Shown here: piece by piece, positions 21,647 through 32,647 of the stretch
Layout of the letters: each line of letters starts with the position of its first letter
How positions within the stretch are numbered: position 1 is the first letter of the stretch
Source of the DNA: Entomortierella parvispora
Lineage: Eukaryota > Mortierellomycota > Mortierellomycetes > Mortierellales > Mortierellaceae
DNA: 64,000 nt
Reading direction: 5' to 3'
Assembly (NCBI GenBank): GCA_963573315.1
Contig: OY752152.1
Coordinates: 1-64,000, forward strand
Translations under genes and position numbers: made by a program
The notes under the pieces: model-generated
Seen by the model: the letters and a program-made list of their open reading frames with translations, nothing else
What the model was told of the DNA's origin: nothing
The model's database searches: none

Positions 21647-24600
21647 TCATCCGCTGCTGCCAGGAACGATGTGCTGTGGGGAATTGTCTGTCAAGTTTGG
21701 CAAGGGCTGGCCTGCTGAGAAGGATGAGCGATTGGAGCTCTGGCCTTGTGTCTTTGGCTTGTGGTAAACATGACACTTGTGTGCGTGGCGGTACCATAGC
21801 ATCGAGTTCTGCCGCTTATGGTTGGAGATCGGGATCCATTCATGGCACTGGTGACACAGTCCTTCAATATCATCCTGCTCCATCTGTCTTGTTTGCACTG
21901 GATTGGAAAAGAGCTTGCCAGAGACGGAAGAAATTCCATGAAAGAATTGCTTATGGTACCTATTAAAACAATGGCCAAGCAGGTCAGTTTCCTGTCATTG
22001 AGCGCTCAGCCAAAGTCCTTGACGTCGCCAAACGACTTTCAGAACACTTACCAAAACGCGCTGTTCTTGAGTTGCAGCCATTTTCCAGGCACACACGTAT
22101 CGCAAAAGCCTTCCTTGGCCTGGCCTGCATTTCGAACCCATTGCGGCGTATAATGATCGCCTTCATATCGCAGCCTTTGTTTCCTTGCTGTGGGGTCTCC
22201 ATGAATTTCACTACCTTCATATTCCAAAGTTGGGGGGGACTCTCCGGAGGTGCCGGCTTCTTCATCCTCATCCTTGATATTAGGTCCCGACACAGATCCA
22301 GAGTCGGAACCAGGTGCAGAATCAGACCTCTCAGCATCCAATGCCAGAGCATCTCCCATGGACAGCGACCTGACCTTACTCTTGACTGTCTTCGTCGATG
22401 TGACTGATTTGCTACCCCTCGACTTTGGCCTTGTTTTAGCGGCAGACAGTTGAGAAGCGGCAAGAATATTGGCAGATGGATCCATCCGATCATGTGAAAT
22501 TGAGTGACGAAGCATAGGACCGCTCGCTGCTCTAGTCAAGGCATGAAAACGTAAAGGCACTCCATTGGAATCGACTTCACCTGCTGCGTGCTGATGGTTT
22601 TGAAAGACTTGGAGGTGTAAAGCCATGTCTGGAGGTTGCCAGTTTTGAATTGTGGTGCCTTGGTGCGTCACGGAAGTTACAGTTGTCATGTCCAGACTTG
22701 TAGTTGGCGCTCCTGACACTCCAGAGACCGGTGAAAAGGAATTGAGTGCGACGACATTGGTATTGTACGTGTCAACCGACTTTGTTCGCTTTCGATGATA
22801 TGTTTCATCAGATTGTCCTTGAATCTCTGAAGGTCCGCCGAGACCCAAGCCAACAGGACTTTGATCGCCATTAAGTCCTTCAGGTTTGATGTAAGTCTGA
22901 GATTGTGGGTGCTTATCATCCGAGAACCCTTGACCATTCTGACTCAACGAGCTTGGGGGCGCCGCGATGGCAGCATTGTTTACGCCTGGGATCGTTTGTC
23001 GGTACTGATCAAGTCCTTGTGCTATATTTGCATCCAACAGCGAGCGCTTTCTTTCCCGGACTGGCATGGGGCCAAAGGAAAGTCCAGATGGGGGCCTTGA
23101 CGCCATGTTGACCACAGATGCAGAGCCCATGCTTGATGGCGAATATTGAAATGACCCTGCAGGACTGCTGATTGTTCGATTCCGAATTCTAGCAGCCTTG
23201 ATATTGGCTGCACTTGCGATTCCCGGTTGAGAAGCATACATTTTTTGTCCAAGCTGCTGCTGTTGCTGAGGATGTAAGGGAGGAGTTTGCAAATGTGGAT
23301 TACTTTGGTAAAATTCAATGCCGGGGCTGGAAGACGTCCTTGCATGAGGTGAATGGGACAGCGACAGAGTTTGTGAGCGCACATGAAGCTTTTGCTGATT
23401 CATTTGTTGATGTTGAAGAGCTTGCTGGTGCTGGAGCTGTCGTTGCTGCTGCTGCTGCTGCTGCTGCAGTAGCATCTGGTGCTGTTGCTGCTGTTGCTGT
23501 TGTTGCTGTTGTTGCTGTTGTTGCTGTTGTTGTTGCTGCTGCTGTTGCTGATGAGCCTGAAGGAACTGCAGCTGGACTGGGGTATGAATTTGCAACTGCT
23601 GTTGTGGATGCTGTTGGAGGTGGATCTGGTGCTGTTGCTGCTGAATGTGATGTATATGTTGTTGGCGCAAGTGTTGCTGTTGCTGTTGCTGCTGCATTTG
23701 TTTTTGCAGCAACTCCTGTTGTTGTTGTTGCTGTTGCTGTTGTTGCTGTTGTTGCTGCTGTTGCTGCTGTTGCTGCTGTTGCTGCTGTTGCTGTTGTTGT
23801 TGTTGTTGTTGTTGCCGTTGCTGTTGCCGCTGCTGCTGTTGTTGTTGCTGTTGCTGCTGTTGAACGTGCATCTGGTGCTGTTGGAGCTGTTGTTGAGCCA
23901 GTGGACTGTGCCCATGAACGCCTGGAATCCCTGGAGAAGGGTTTGAAGGACTTGTTATAGTCTCTGCACTAAAACCACTAGAATAGGTTGATGGAGGGAA
24001 AGTTGGTACTTGAACTGGATCCCGAGTCCGCTCATACACGCTGAGAACTTGCTGAAATGTTTCCCGATCCTTGGAAGAATCCAGCAGGGAGGGGTCCATG
24101 GTTCCTTGCGTGTTTGGGGTCGGAGCATTGATAGCAAACGGATCTGCAAACGGGTGAATAGGGGTCGCTAACAAGGCCATGGATCCAGACCACAGAGGCT
24201 CGACCATGCCCTCGGATTCGTTGGGGTGTTGTCCAGGAGAGGATGTTTGTCCTCGACCCTTTCCGTCCAACGGATTTGGTCGTTGAATAAACGCATCCTT
24301 GAGCTGGAGAGGCTCATCCCCTACTCCGAATGCGCCGTTCACTTTCATGACCGAAGCAGGGTCGATCATCTCGCTGTTCCTCCGGGAGACCTGAGCACTC
24401 TGGAAATCTCCGCCCAGGCTGCTTTCTGCAGGACTTGACTGAGAATGGGACTGCGGTACAAAGTCCATGAAGCTCATCATTGCAAGACCGGTGCCAATTC
24501 CCTGGTGATCATACTCTTCAGAATCGAATCCAAGGCCATTCGACGGCGGCAAATCGCCCAAGGGTGTTTCCAGATCAAAGGAACCAAAGGGGTCCGAGGG

Positions 24601-24991
24601 CGAGTCGTCGCCGACCGTGGAGGCTAGACTGATGATGCTCCCCCTGTCCTGTCGAGCACGAAGGCGATCTTCCTTGGCAGCATTTGCTGAGAGTAGGTTG
24701 TGAAAGGATGCTCGATGGGTGAGATTTGAGTTTTCAAACCAGAGCGGTCTCGGCTTCTCGGCCTGGGCCTGTGCGTGTGAAAGACTCTGGGCAGTAAGAG
24801 GCCCAATGTCGTTGGAGAACAACATGTCTGTGCCGGTCGAGTCCAGGGTGGTGTGAAAGGGATGGACAGAGTCCGAGTTGTAGCTCTGGAGGATCTGACC
24901 CGTTGGGTGTTGTCGCTGTTGAAGCATAAGCGGCTGCTGAGATGCCAGCAGTTGCTGCTGTTGCTGTTGCTGTTGTAGTTGATGTTGTTGC

Positions 24992-25023
<32 letters not shown>

Positions 25024-25194
25024 TTGAGGGTGGAATTGCAGGAGATCCAAAGGCTGCTGTGGGTGCTCCATCATCCTGTCCAGTCCTTGCACCTTGTCTG
25101 TATCCTCTGGGAGACTGGGAAGCACTGGAGGATCAAAACAACCGCTTTGGGCCTGGTCGAAACGATCTGAACGAAAGAGAGGACAAAAGAACAT
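21647..25194 (-). CDS. Poly-Q transcription regulator with Rua1-type C-terminal domain
   Basis: The main exon runs from 25194 (or an acceptor at 25166) to 22052. A 92-bp intron follows, then a final exon 21959-21647; joined, they give about 1150 residues. The C-terminus is diagnostic: LRYEGDHYTPQWVR, FCDTCVPGKWLQLKNSAFW, then across the intron YHKQFFHGISSVSG, EGLCHQCHEWI and LWYRHAHKCH. These are the paired Cys/His zinc ligands of the Rua1 C-terminal domain (DUF4451), found in fungal regulators such as Ustilago Rua1. The long N-terminal part is disordered, with poly-Gln of mixed CAG and CAA (about 23440-23870 and 24950-25030), typical of activation regions. Basic segments near residues 960-990 could be nuclear localisation signals. 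It is probably nuclear and DNA-binding; targets are unknown. A pyrimidine tract plus AG just before 25166 suggests that the ATG at 25194 may lie inside an intron and that earlier exons exist. Confidence 0.85.
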
Positions 25195-27120
25195 TGGTCA
25201 GTGGCTGTTTACGAGTGGATGCACTGTGTGTCTTTGGGCGCAGGGGGAGGGAGGGATGGAAGGCTGCAAGTCGATCGAGGGGAAGGGAGGGGAAAATAGG
25301 GGAACGGGAAAGCAAAGGAGGCAAGGAAAAGAATTGGCCTCATGGGTCAACAAAAGGTGCAGCGAGAGAGGGAGCAAGGGCACCGCAGGGGCAGAAGAGG
25401 CCCTGCTCCCACGAAGAGACCCGGGCCAACAAAGGAAAGGGCAGACATGCAGCCCAGCCGATCCAATGCCGTCCAAGCGAACGCGCGCTCTTGACTCTGG
25501 TGACTCGCTGCTCTGCTTAACTCTTTTTTCAAGGTGCACAACCCAAAAAGACAGGGTTTAGTTTGCTCTCCTCTCGGGTGTGGGGGACGGAAGAAGGACC
25601 ACTGTCGGTCCAGGAGGGTGGGCAGCATTGTTTGTTTGTCTGCGTGTGAGAGTCTGAGCGAGGGTCTCTGTACCGTATTCGAGGGGAGAAGCCAGAGCGC
25701 GAATCGTGTAATGGAGGAAAGAGAAAGCGAGGGTTGAGAATGCAATGGGAACGAATGGGCGGAGATTGAGTGAGTGCTGGGAAGGGAAGGCAAGGGAAGA
25801 AAGGACTGCTGTCAAAAGTGGCGCACAGCGAAAGAGAGAAGAGAGAAGAGAGAGAAGAGAGAGAAGAGAGAAGAGAGAGAAGAGAGAGAAGAGAGAAGAA
25901 AGAGAAGAGAGGAAGAGAGAAAAGACAAGAGAGGAGGGAAGAGACGGCGAGAGAGCGAGAGAAAGAGAGAAAGAGAGAAAGAGAGAAACAAAGAGTGCGC
26001 ACTATATGGGTTTAATGAAGGCAACAGACAGCGAAGGACAAGGGCACTTGGGGGGGGGGGGGGGGGGGGAAGAGGTACAAATTAGGGAGGAACAACAGGG
26101 GATAGAAAAAACGGGGGAGGGAGGAAGGAAGGAAGGAAAAGAAGAGAGAAGGAGATGCAGCGGGGCAAGAAAGAGTGGGACAAGACGAGCAAAGAGAAAG
26201 AAGGAAGGACAAGGAGAAAAGGCGAGAGAAGGAAGCAAAGGGAGGCCAAAGGGAGGCCAAAGGGCAACAAACAGAATGCACAATCACGATACGATACGCG
26301 GACGAGATAGGGCACGCACAGAAAGGCCTTTTCGGTGGATGATATGATGGAGTAGGAACAGACGGACAGGTAGTAGACAGGTAGAACAGACAGAACAGGA
26401 CAGGGAAGAAAAAAAAAAAAAAGCACGAACCAACCGAAAGAGCCAACCCAACCAGAGCCAACCAACCAGCAAAGACTGCCAGTCAGTCGGGCCATTGCCC
26501 AGCCAGCCAGCCAACCAGCCAACCAACCATTGCTACCAGCGACTCACATTCGAGCGGGGGGTGAGAGATCGGATAACAGGGCCGAGGGCGGACAGAGCAG
26601 ACCGAACCAGAGCAGAATGTGTGTGTGAGTGAGTGAGTGTGAGTGAGTGTGTGTGAAAGAGAGAGCAAGGAAGCCGGGAAGCAAGGAAGCAGGGAAGCAA
26701 CGAAGCAAAAGAAGCAAGGAAAAAGAACGAGCGAGCGAACAGGGGGCAAGCAGGAAAGGCCTCTTTGGAGAAAAAGGAAATCGATCCCAGGGGGTGGTTC
26801 TCCCTCTCTGTCAAATGGATGGATGGATGCATCTCTGTTGGCTCTCTCTCTCTCTCTGGTGTGCTGTTGTTGTTGTTGTTGCTGTTGTTGTTGTTGTTGG
26901 TGCGCACAGCTGTGCCCTGTGTTCTCTCCCTCTTTCCCTCTCTCCCTCTCTCCTTCTCCTCTTTTTGTCTCCCCGCAAGCCACGCTACTGCAGTGCCACT
27001 GTGCCAGTCGCCAAGGCAAGGGGACACTGAGCTGAGCCGGGAGAAGCCTCATTTCCGCATTGTCGGATGCATGTGATCATTGAATGCGAGAAATGGAAAT
27101 ACAAAAAGACGATTCCTTAC
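25195..27120. repeat. GA-rich low-complexity stretch upstream of the regulator (leader, intron or promoter)
   Basis: Purine-rich DNA includes a GAGAA microsatellite at about 25835-25990, a run of about nineteen G at 26050-26069 and a short CAA-type repeat near 26865-26900. Minus-strand open frames here are Ser/Leu/Phe strings produced by base bias. It probably forms a long 5' leader or first intron of the 21.6-25.2 kb gene plus its promoter. Confidence 0.5.
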
Positions 27121-27735
27121 CGAGAACATCACGACCGGCAGAGGCGGTTGGGATCAAGGGGGTCGAGGACACAGACGAGGACGCAGACGTCCTGGAAGTA
27201 GACGTAGAGTGCGTTGAGGAGCGTTGGTTCCGTTGGTGATGTGGTTGAGGCGATCACTCTTGCTGTGGGGTCAGGTCCAGCGGGGCAGTGGACCACTTGT
27301 ACTGTACAGGACATTACACTGTCCACGTCATGTTGGGTCTCGTAGTGAGTTGGATGATTGGCCATTGCCCCAAGGATATCCAACGGCGACGCAGTTTTCA
27401 AATCTACGTCCATGTTGGCGTCCTCATCTGACGATGCACTGTCGATCACAAAGACGGACCAAGAGCAACACGAAGGCGAGGGCGAGGGGGAGGGGTTGAA
27501 CCGCTTGGATAAAACGGTGGACAAATGGTCAAAGACCCTGCTGGGAGCATTGGCATCCGTAGCTGCTGAAGCAGCAGTTCCTGCCTCAGACAAAGTTAGC
27601 GTCAATGGTGCCGAACGCGAGGGAGACGTCTTTGTGAGGCCTGTGGCCCTAATAGAAGTAAAAGGAATTAAGCAAACCAGAACGAGAGTGAGCAACCTAG
27701 AAAACAGGAAAAAATGGAATGGAAAGCTGATCATC
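27121..27735 (-). other. Possible upstream exon(s) of the Rua1-type regulator
   Basis: A GTAAGG donor at 27120-27115 follows a 71-nt segment (27121-27191) that begins after TTCCAG and is open in the phase that joins to the acceptor at 25166. Farther up, a minus-strand frame from an acceptor-like ATTAG near 27665 encodes a Ser/Thr-rich stretch with ANMDVDLKTASPLDILGAMA. I could not chain these into one clean mRNA: the phases fail at one junction. A plus-strand frame covers the same DNA, so even the strand is uncertain. Confidence 0.3.
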
Positions 27736-27809
27736 CAATGCCATCTGTGGGAAAGTGGATCGCCATCTTCCCCCTTTAGGTGCCTCTTTCCCCCTCTTCC
27801 GTGGTGATT

Positions 27810-29480
27810 ATTCCGCTACACCTCTATTTCAACCAGAACTGTAACTGACAATGATCTAATCGCCGTCATCTTTGTAGCCCTCAAGGACCTCTTCATAGCA
27901 AATCTACGGTACACTTCTCCAAAAGGGGTTTCACACAAAGCCCTACAGCTCCAATGTCAGGCGAATGAAAATAGCAACGCAAGACTGAAATGAAGCGCGA
28001 CATCAGAAACTTACGCTTGGGGGATAGGAATAGTTGGCTGTGAGTGCAAGTAGCAAAGTGGCGACAGGACTCGAGAATGAGTTGTTAGGCGACGGAGAAT
28101 ATGTGTTGATGAGTGGGATCATTACCAATTTCCAGAGAGAACAAAGAGCATCAAGTGTAAGAAAGGTCGTTCTTGTTGTCACTCGTCTTTTAATGAGCCC
28201 CCTCGGTCCGACGATCATTTTTGGCTGTAGTGCTTCTTGAACAAAGGAAGGTGCTCGCTCCTTCTTGTCCCTGCCCTTTTAGGTTGGCCGACTTGTCGTA
28301 CTCAATGTACTCCATCTAACCACCGCCACTCATTTTTTTAGACCACCCACTGTCTTCTTGACACCGTGCGATCCACCTGTGCGGCCGGCACTTGTGTGGC
28401 TCAAAACAGATCTGCCGTCTGCTCCACTCTGCTGCGACGTTTTGTTCTTCATGTAATCCGTGACGTGCCCAACAATCATCGTTTAGGTCCGCTTCAGTCT
28501 CCTGAGCCAATGGCACTTTCTGTAAAAGTGACATGCTCCGCAGGTGTATGGTACACCAAGTCTTGTACCTGGTCCATGCCATCTAATTTGGTAACCACCT
28601 AGAACGCGTAGCCCTGGTCGATCTAAGAATTGCTGTCTCTTGGTCGAGCAATACATTCCTTGCATGTCCTTGGACCAAAAAGTGGAAAAACGCATTGATA
28701 TCCCTCTTCGTTCCTATGCTTTGCTTGCAGAGCGTGTCCCAACCACTGCGTTTTCCGACGACGAGACCCATAGTTGGATGATACTTGGATCAGACAGGTT
28801 GCTGGGAGATATGTATCTCCGGCAATACAGTAATACCGTGACATCACTCGATCCAAACCTCGCAATTCCAGTATCCATCGTTGGTACTGCAAATCGCACA
28901 GAACAAAATACGTGAGGCAATGAAGTTCTTGTTCAAACAGTATGATCTCAACTAGGTATTACCAACAAGTTTGTCAGAAAAGCTTTCTTCGATATCCTGA
29001 TCCTCGGCTTCGTCAATGTGGTGAACAGAACCGTCGTTATTGCGTCGTCTGCGCGGACTATCTGCGCGCGAGTTCATGAAAAGAGGCCGCGGCAAGAAGA
29101 TGTCAATATCAGAATGCCTTTCAATTTATTCTTCCATGGACTCTCATGGATCGAATGAACCCCTGGCAAATGGTGGCGAATTACCATCCAGTCCTCCTCT
29201 GACACCCATGTTAAGATACCGAGAGGATTGAGGGGTAGAGAAAAGATGGGGAGAGTATAGCAATGAAGCAGAGGCTTTTTGAATAGTGAAGGTATCGCAT
29301 GCGCTCCTTTTTTTCTTTTTTATTTTTTGAAAAAAATAAAAAAATCGTGATTGCCTTTCTTATCTCCAGATGCCAATACGTCCACATTATCCTCCAGCTT
29401 CTCTTGAACAAGGAGAGAGGGCTTTTTTTAACTAGGGTAGAAGGCAAGCAATGTTGTTGCGAGCAGGCGGTGACATTGTA
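27810..29480. other. Gene-poor stretch with short unidentified frames
   Basis: Two plus-strand frames have some protein-like composition: about 28640-28915 (contains RIDIPLRSYALLAERVP) and about 29040-29231 (Arg-rich start, then SSPPLTPM). Neither has recognisable domains or flanking splice sites that connect them. They may be remnants of one gene. The A/T-rich stretch at 29300-29350 precedes the 3' end of the CRN gene. Confidence 0.3.
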
Positions 29481-29483
29481 CGA

Positions 29484-32363
29484 TCAAAGTCGAAGAGCTC
29501 TGACATATTCAGATTTTGTTTCAACTACTTCCACAGGACGCACTAAGACGCGAGCACCCCCAATGGCCACAACGACATATCCTTGCAAGTCATCGAGTCC
29601 TGGTTGAATGGTAACTCGACTGTCGAGAACTCCGGAAGAGTTATAGGTTTGCACTTTGCCCTGCGCTATGGTCTTCATATAGCGCTGCAATTTATCAACA
29701 CTAGCTTCTATGATGGACTCCAAGGTCACCGATATCCTTGCGTTATCCACCGTGCACCAATGTGAATACTTCCTGGAAAGCAAGCTGCAGTCGTCTTCGC
29801 TCAAGAGCCTTTCACGCAAGTTCGTTATATCCTTGAAGGTGGGTTTTTGGTTTGTGGTTCCCTTCCAAAGGCCCTCCAAAGTGGCATTCTTCAGCTCCAT
29901 CACCACACACACCTGTTCTTTCCCGATTGCATTGTCTTTTCGCGGGATGAAAATACCAACAAATCCGAAGCGACCGTTTCCAGGCTCTTTGCATCCGTCA
30001 ACCACAGGACGAAGCTCGGGTATGCGATTGCTCGGGTCATCCAAAAGAAGTTCGACGACACCTTGAAGTATATCCTCATTCGATGATTGCAATGACATCT
30101 CATTCCTGTCCTTAAAGAAGTTCTCCAGCAGCTCGCAGAAGTCCTCTGCTCTGCCTTCCATGAGATTTCTGATTGCAGGGACCATAGAAGCACCTACCTT
30201 GTCTTGAGAGTGCAAAAAAGCAACAACCCTATCTAAGACCTAGAAAGTAAAGCTCTTGTTAAAAATGCCTTTTTCCGATCATTTCAGGTTAGCAGAATGC
30301 TGAAACGTTGCTTACTGCCGACTTCATAATGTCATTCGGAACCCGCAGCGATCCATCTCGAGAGAAAGTCAGGACTTCGAGATAATAGAGGAGAGACCAA
30401 GTAATCTCTCTGTCTTTTCCGACTGAGAGCAGCTCAGAATAACCAAATTCTGTTTTGATTTTCGACTTGACGGATTTGGAGATAATCAACTCGACAAGGT
30501 CATTCACCGAGAACTCTCCCGCGTCAGAGATAGACTTCAGGATTGTTGCACAAAGGACAGAAGTAGATTCTTCAGGCTTGGAAACGAATCCCTGGCTTCG
30601 AAAATTGTCGAGATAATGGAAAACCAGGTGGGGTTTATACACGAGGGGGACTGAGCTGAAGTTATCCTCGCCAGATCCTGCAAAGCAATAAAGCAATATC
30701 CCTTGTATAGCCTCCGCATCGAATGCATTATTGGCTCTGCATCTCGATCATCCTTGCGAAGATAGTGTTTCACGATGGCCTTGACCTCGCTCTCTGTGAA
30801 TCCACATACGCCATGAAAGCTGCGCTCATTCGAAACAATGGCAGCTGCGATGCCTGCGCGGAAAGCTGGTGTGATGCCGGTTAGAAAATATTTGCTGATG
30901 ACCACACCGTATTCGTTCTTGGTCCCTTTCAAGCATCCTTCCTTGAGAATGGAAAAGAAATTCAAACTAAAGAATAACTCAACCACTTGGACCTTATCCA
31001 GAGTGTCTTTTACCAGCCCAATTCCACCATCTGCGAATGCGATGTTGTTGACTGGAGCATCATAGTCATCGACTCCTACAAAAAGGCTTTGGCGCTTTAC
31101 ACCAACCAATGACTGTGCAATCGGCCCATGTTAGCCATTTGAGACGGTAATGTACAGTGATATGTGAGGACCGTTAACTTACCAAGGTGCGATATAATGA
31201 CTGAGAAGCATTCGTATCGTTGATGATGACGTTCTCCTCTGGAGCGCCCAGTTCAGAATAGTATTTCCGGAGAAACCGCGTTAGCACCTCATTGATCCCT
31301 TGGTTGAAGCTGGCCCTCATCTGATTCACTGAGCCAGAGATATCGATAGTCGAAAGATCAAACTTAAGAACCAAGTGCTTGTTTTCACTGCCTGTTGGGT
31401 TCTTTCCGATGTAGAGAGGGCCGAACAGATCGTCGAAAATGTCAGCATTATGAACATCATAATATGCACAAAGCATATCGAGGAATGCCGACTTTCCAAA
31501 TCGAGGTGGTCGGAGAAAAATATAGCAGTAACTGGTTCCTTCTTTTTCCAGTGCTTCGATGTAAGACGACTTATCAGCGAATATCATCCCTGCCGTAATG
31601 CGCCAGCTAAAAAAACACGGGGGGTTGCGTGGTAGTTCGACCTGTGGTATCGAATAGAGAAATAGAGATCAATGACAATGTCACAGCTGAAAGAACAAGT
31701 CAAACAAATAGATGCATACCCCCCGATTGTGATCCGATCTGCTTTCGTCTGCGGTCGTCTGAAATATTCTAGTCTCCGAAACGCTTGCGGCACGTAAGAT
31801 CTTTGGGAACTTGTGCGAAGCCTTAGGTTCAGGTTCCCGACCCCGTCTTGGTGCTGGACAATGAACGAGGAATGAGTAAGGTGCTGTCAAAGGTTGGATT
31901 AGGAACACAAAAATACCGGATCTTGCGCAGAGCAGTGCGAATAGCTAATAGACTAAATAGACGAGGAACAACCTTTCATAGACAAGCTCACACGACTATG
32001 AAGAAAGATCTGATGCATACCTTGCAATTTGACGACGATGTGAATGAAACCCTGTACTGCGCCTTCCGGGAATAGGAGCCGGAGAATTCGCAGCGGATTG
32101 AGCTTGTTTTCGTTATCAAGGCGTCCAAAACTACGGCCCATTCGTTCCTTGGATGCATCTGCAGGGATGATCACTTGCCAGAGGTTGAGTTTTCTTGACG
32201 GCATGTTGAGTTTCAATTCATCGTTGATTTTCTTCTTGAGCGTATCCACACACGCGTTCCAAGGAACAGCAACAGAGAACGGCTTGTCATCGCCATCAAT
32301 AACACAGCACAGAGTGATGTCAGGCATGGCCAATGGAGAGGCGATAGGCTGCGATGTGTCCAT
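29484..32363 (-). pseudogene. Crinkler (CRN)-type NTPase/nuclease effector gene, frameshifted
   Basis: Five exons read right to left: 32363-32021, 31853-31720, 31641-31183, 31112-30316 and 30239-29484. Exon 1 is a ubiquitin-like CRN header (ITLCCVIDG, VDTLKKKIND, KLNLWQVIIP, GFIHIVVKLQ). Exons 3-4 form an AAA-ATPase-like domain: a FLRPPRFGKSAFLDML P-loop, VDDYDAPVNN, and a split YKGYCF/VFHYLDNF region. Exon 5 looks like the linked PD-(D/E)XK-type domain, with VCVVMELKNA supplying the ExK part. In plant and animal pathogens CRN proteins enter host nuclei; in soil fungi the role is unclear. Exon 4 has 797 nt, two short of a multiple of three after the others, because of a tandem AAAGCAAT repeat at 30682-30697 that puts its two halves in different frames. 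The residue where an acidic nuclease ligand is expected is Gly (GFVGIF, codon at 29957-29955). Both suggest an inactive copy. The start lies 285 bp from the NIPSNAP gene. Confidence 0.85.
30682..30697. repeat. 8-bp tandem duplication that breaks CRN exon 4
   Basis: AAAGCAAT occurs twice in immediate succession on the + strand (TATTGCTT twice on the coding strand). The frame upstream runs into RLYKGYCFIALQ; the frame downstream carries GSGEDNFSSVPLVY. The net +8 shift equals the frame offset between them. No GT-AG intron spans the site. Confidence 0.8.
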
Positions 32364-32647
32364 TGTGGGGTGAATGGGCTGGTGTTCTCTGTGGTTGGTT
32401 CATCGATGATCTCTGTGCGTGTGAGTGGCCACTTGAAATCCTGCATCCTCGCGAAAAAATCTAATCACGTGCGTATCAACTTGAGGGGCTGGGGGGCGAA
32501 CGTGCCCACAAATTTGATTTCTCACGCGCATGTCATCAAGTTCTTTTGCTCCTTCTCCCACTTTTTTTGTAACTGTCGCCTGTCATCCTCTTTACCTTAT
32601 TCACCCCACCCGCTGTCTTCCTATACTCAGTAAGCATACTCTTCAGA

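Noticed and set aside
23214-23960. Plus-strand Ala/Val- and Leu-rich frames opposite the poly-Q region
   Set aside because: They are the antisense of CAG/CAA repeats, which gives poly-Leu, poly-Ala and poly-Val in other frames. The minus-strand gene explains the DNA.
25529-26526. Several minus-strand frames of 80-157 codons
   Set aside because: All are Leu/Ser/Phe-rich products of GA-rich microsatellite DNA.
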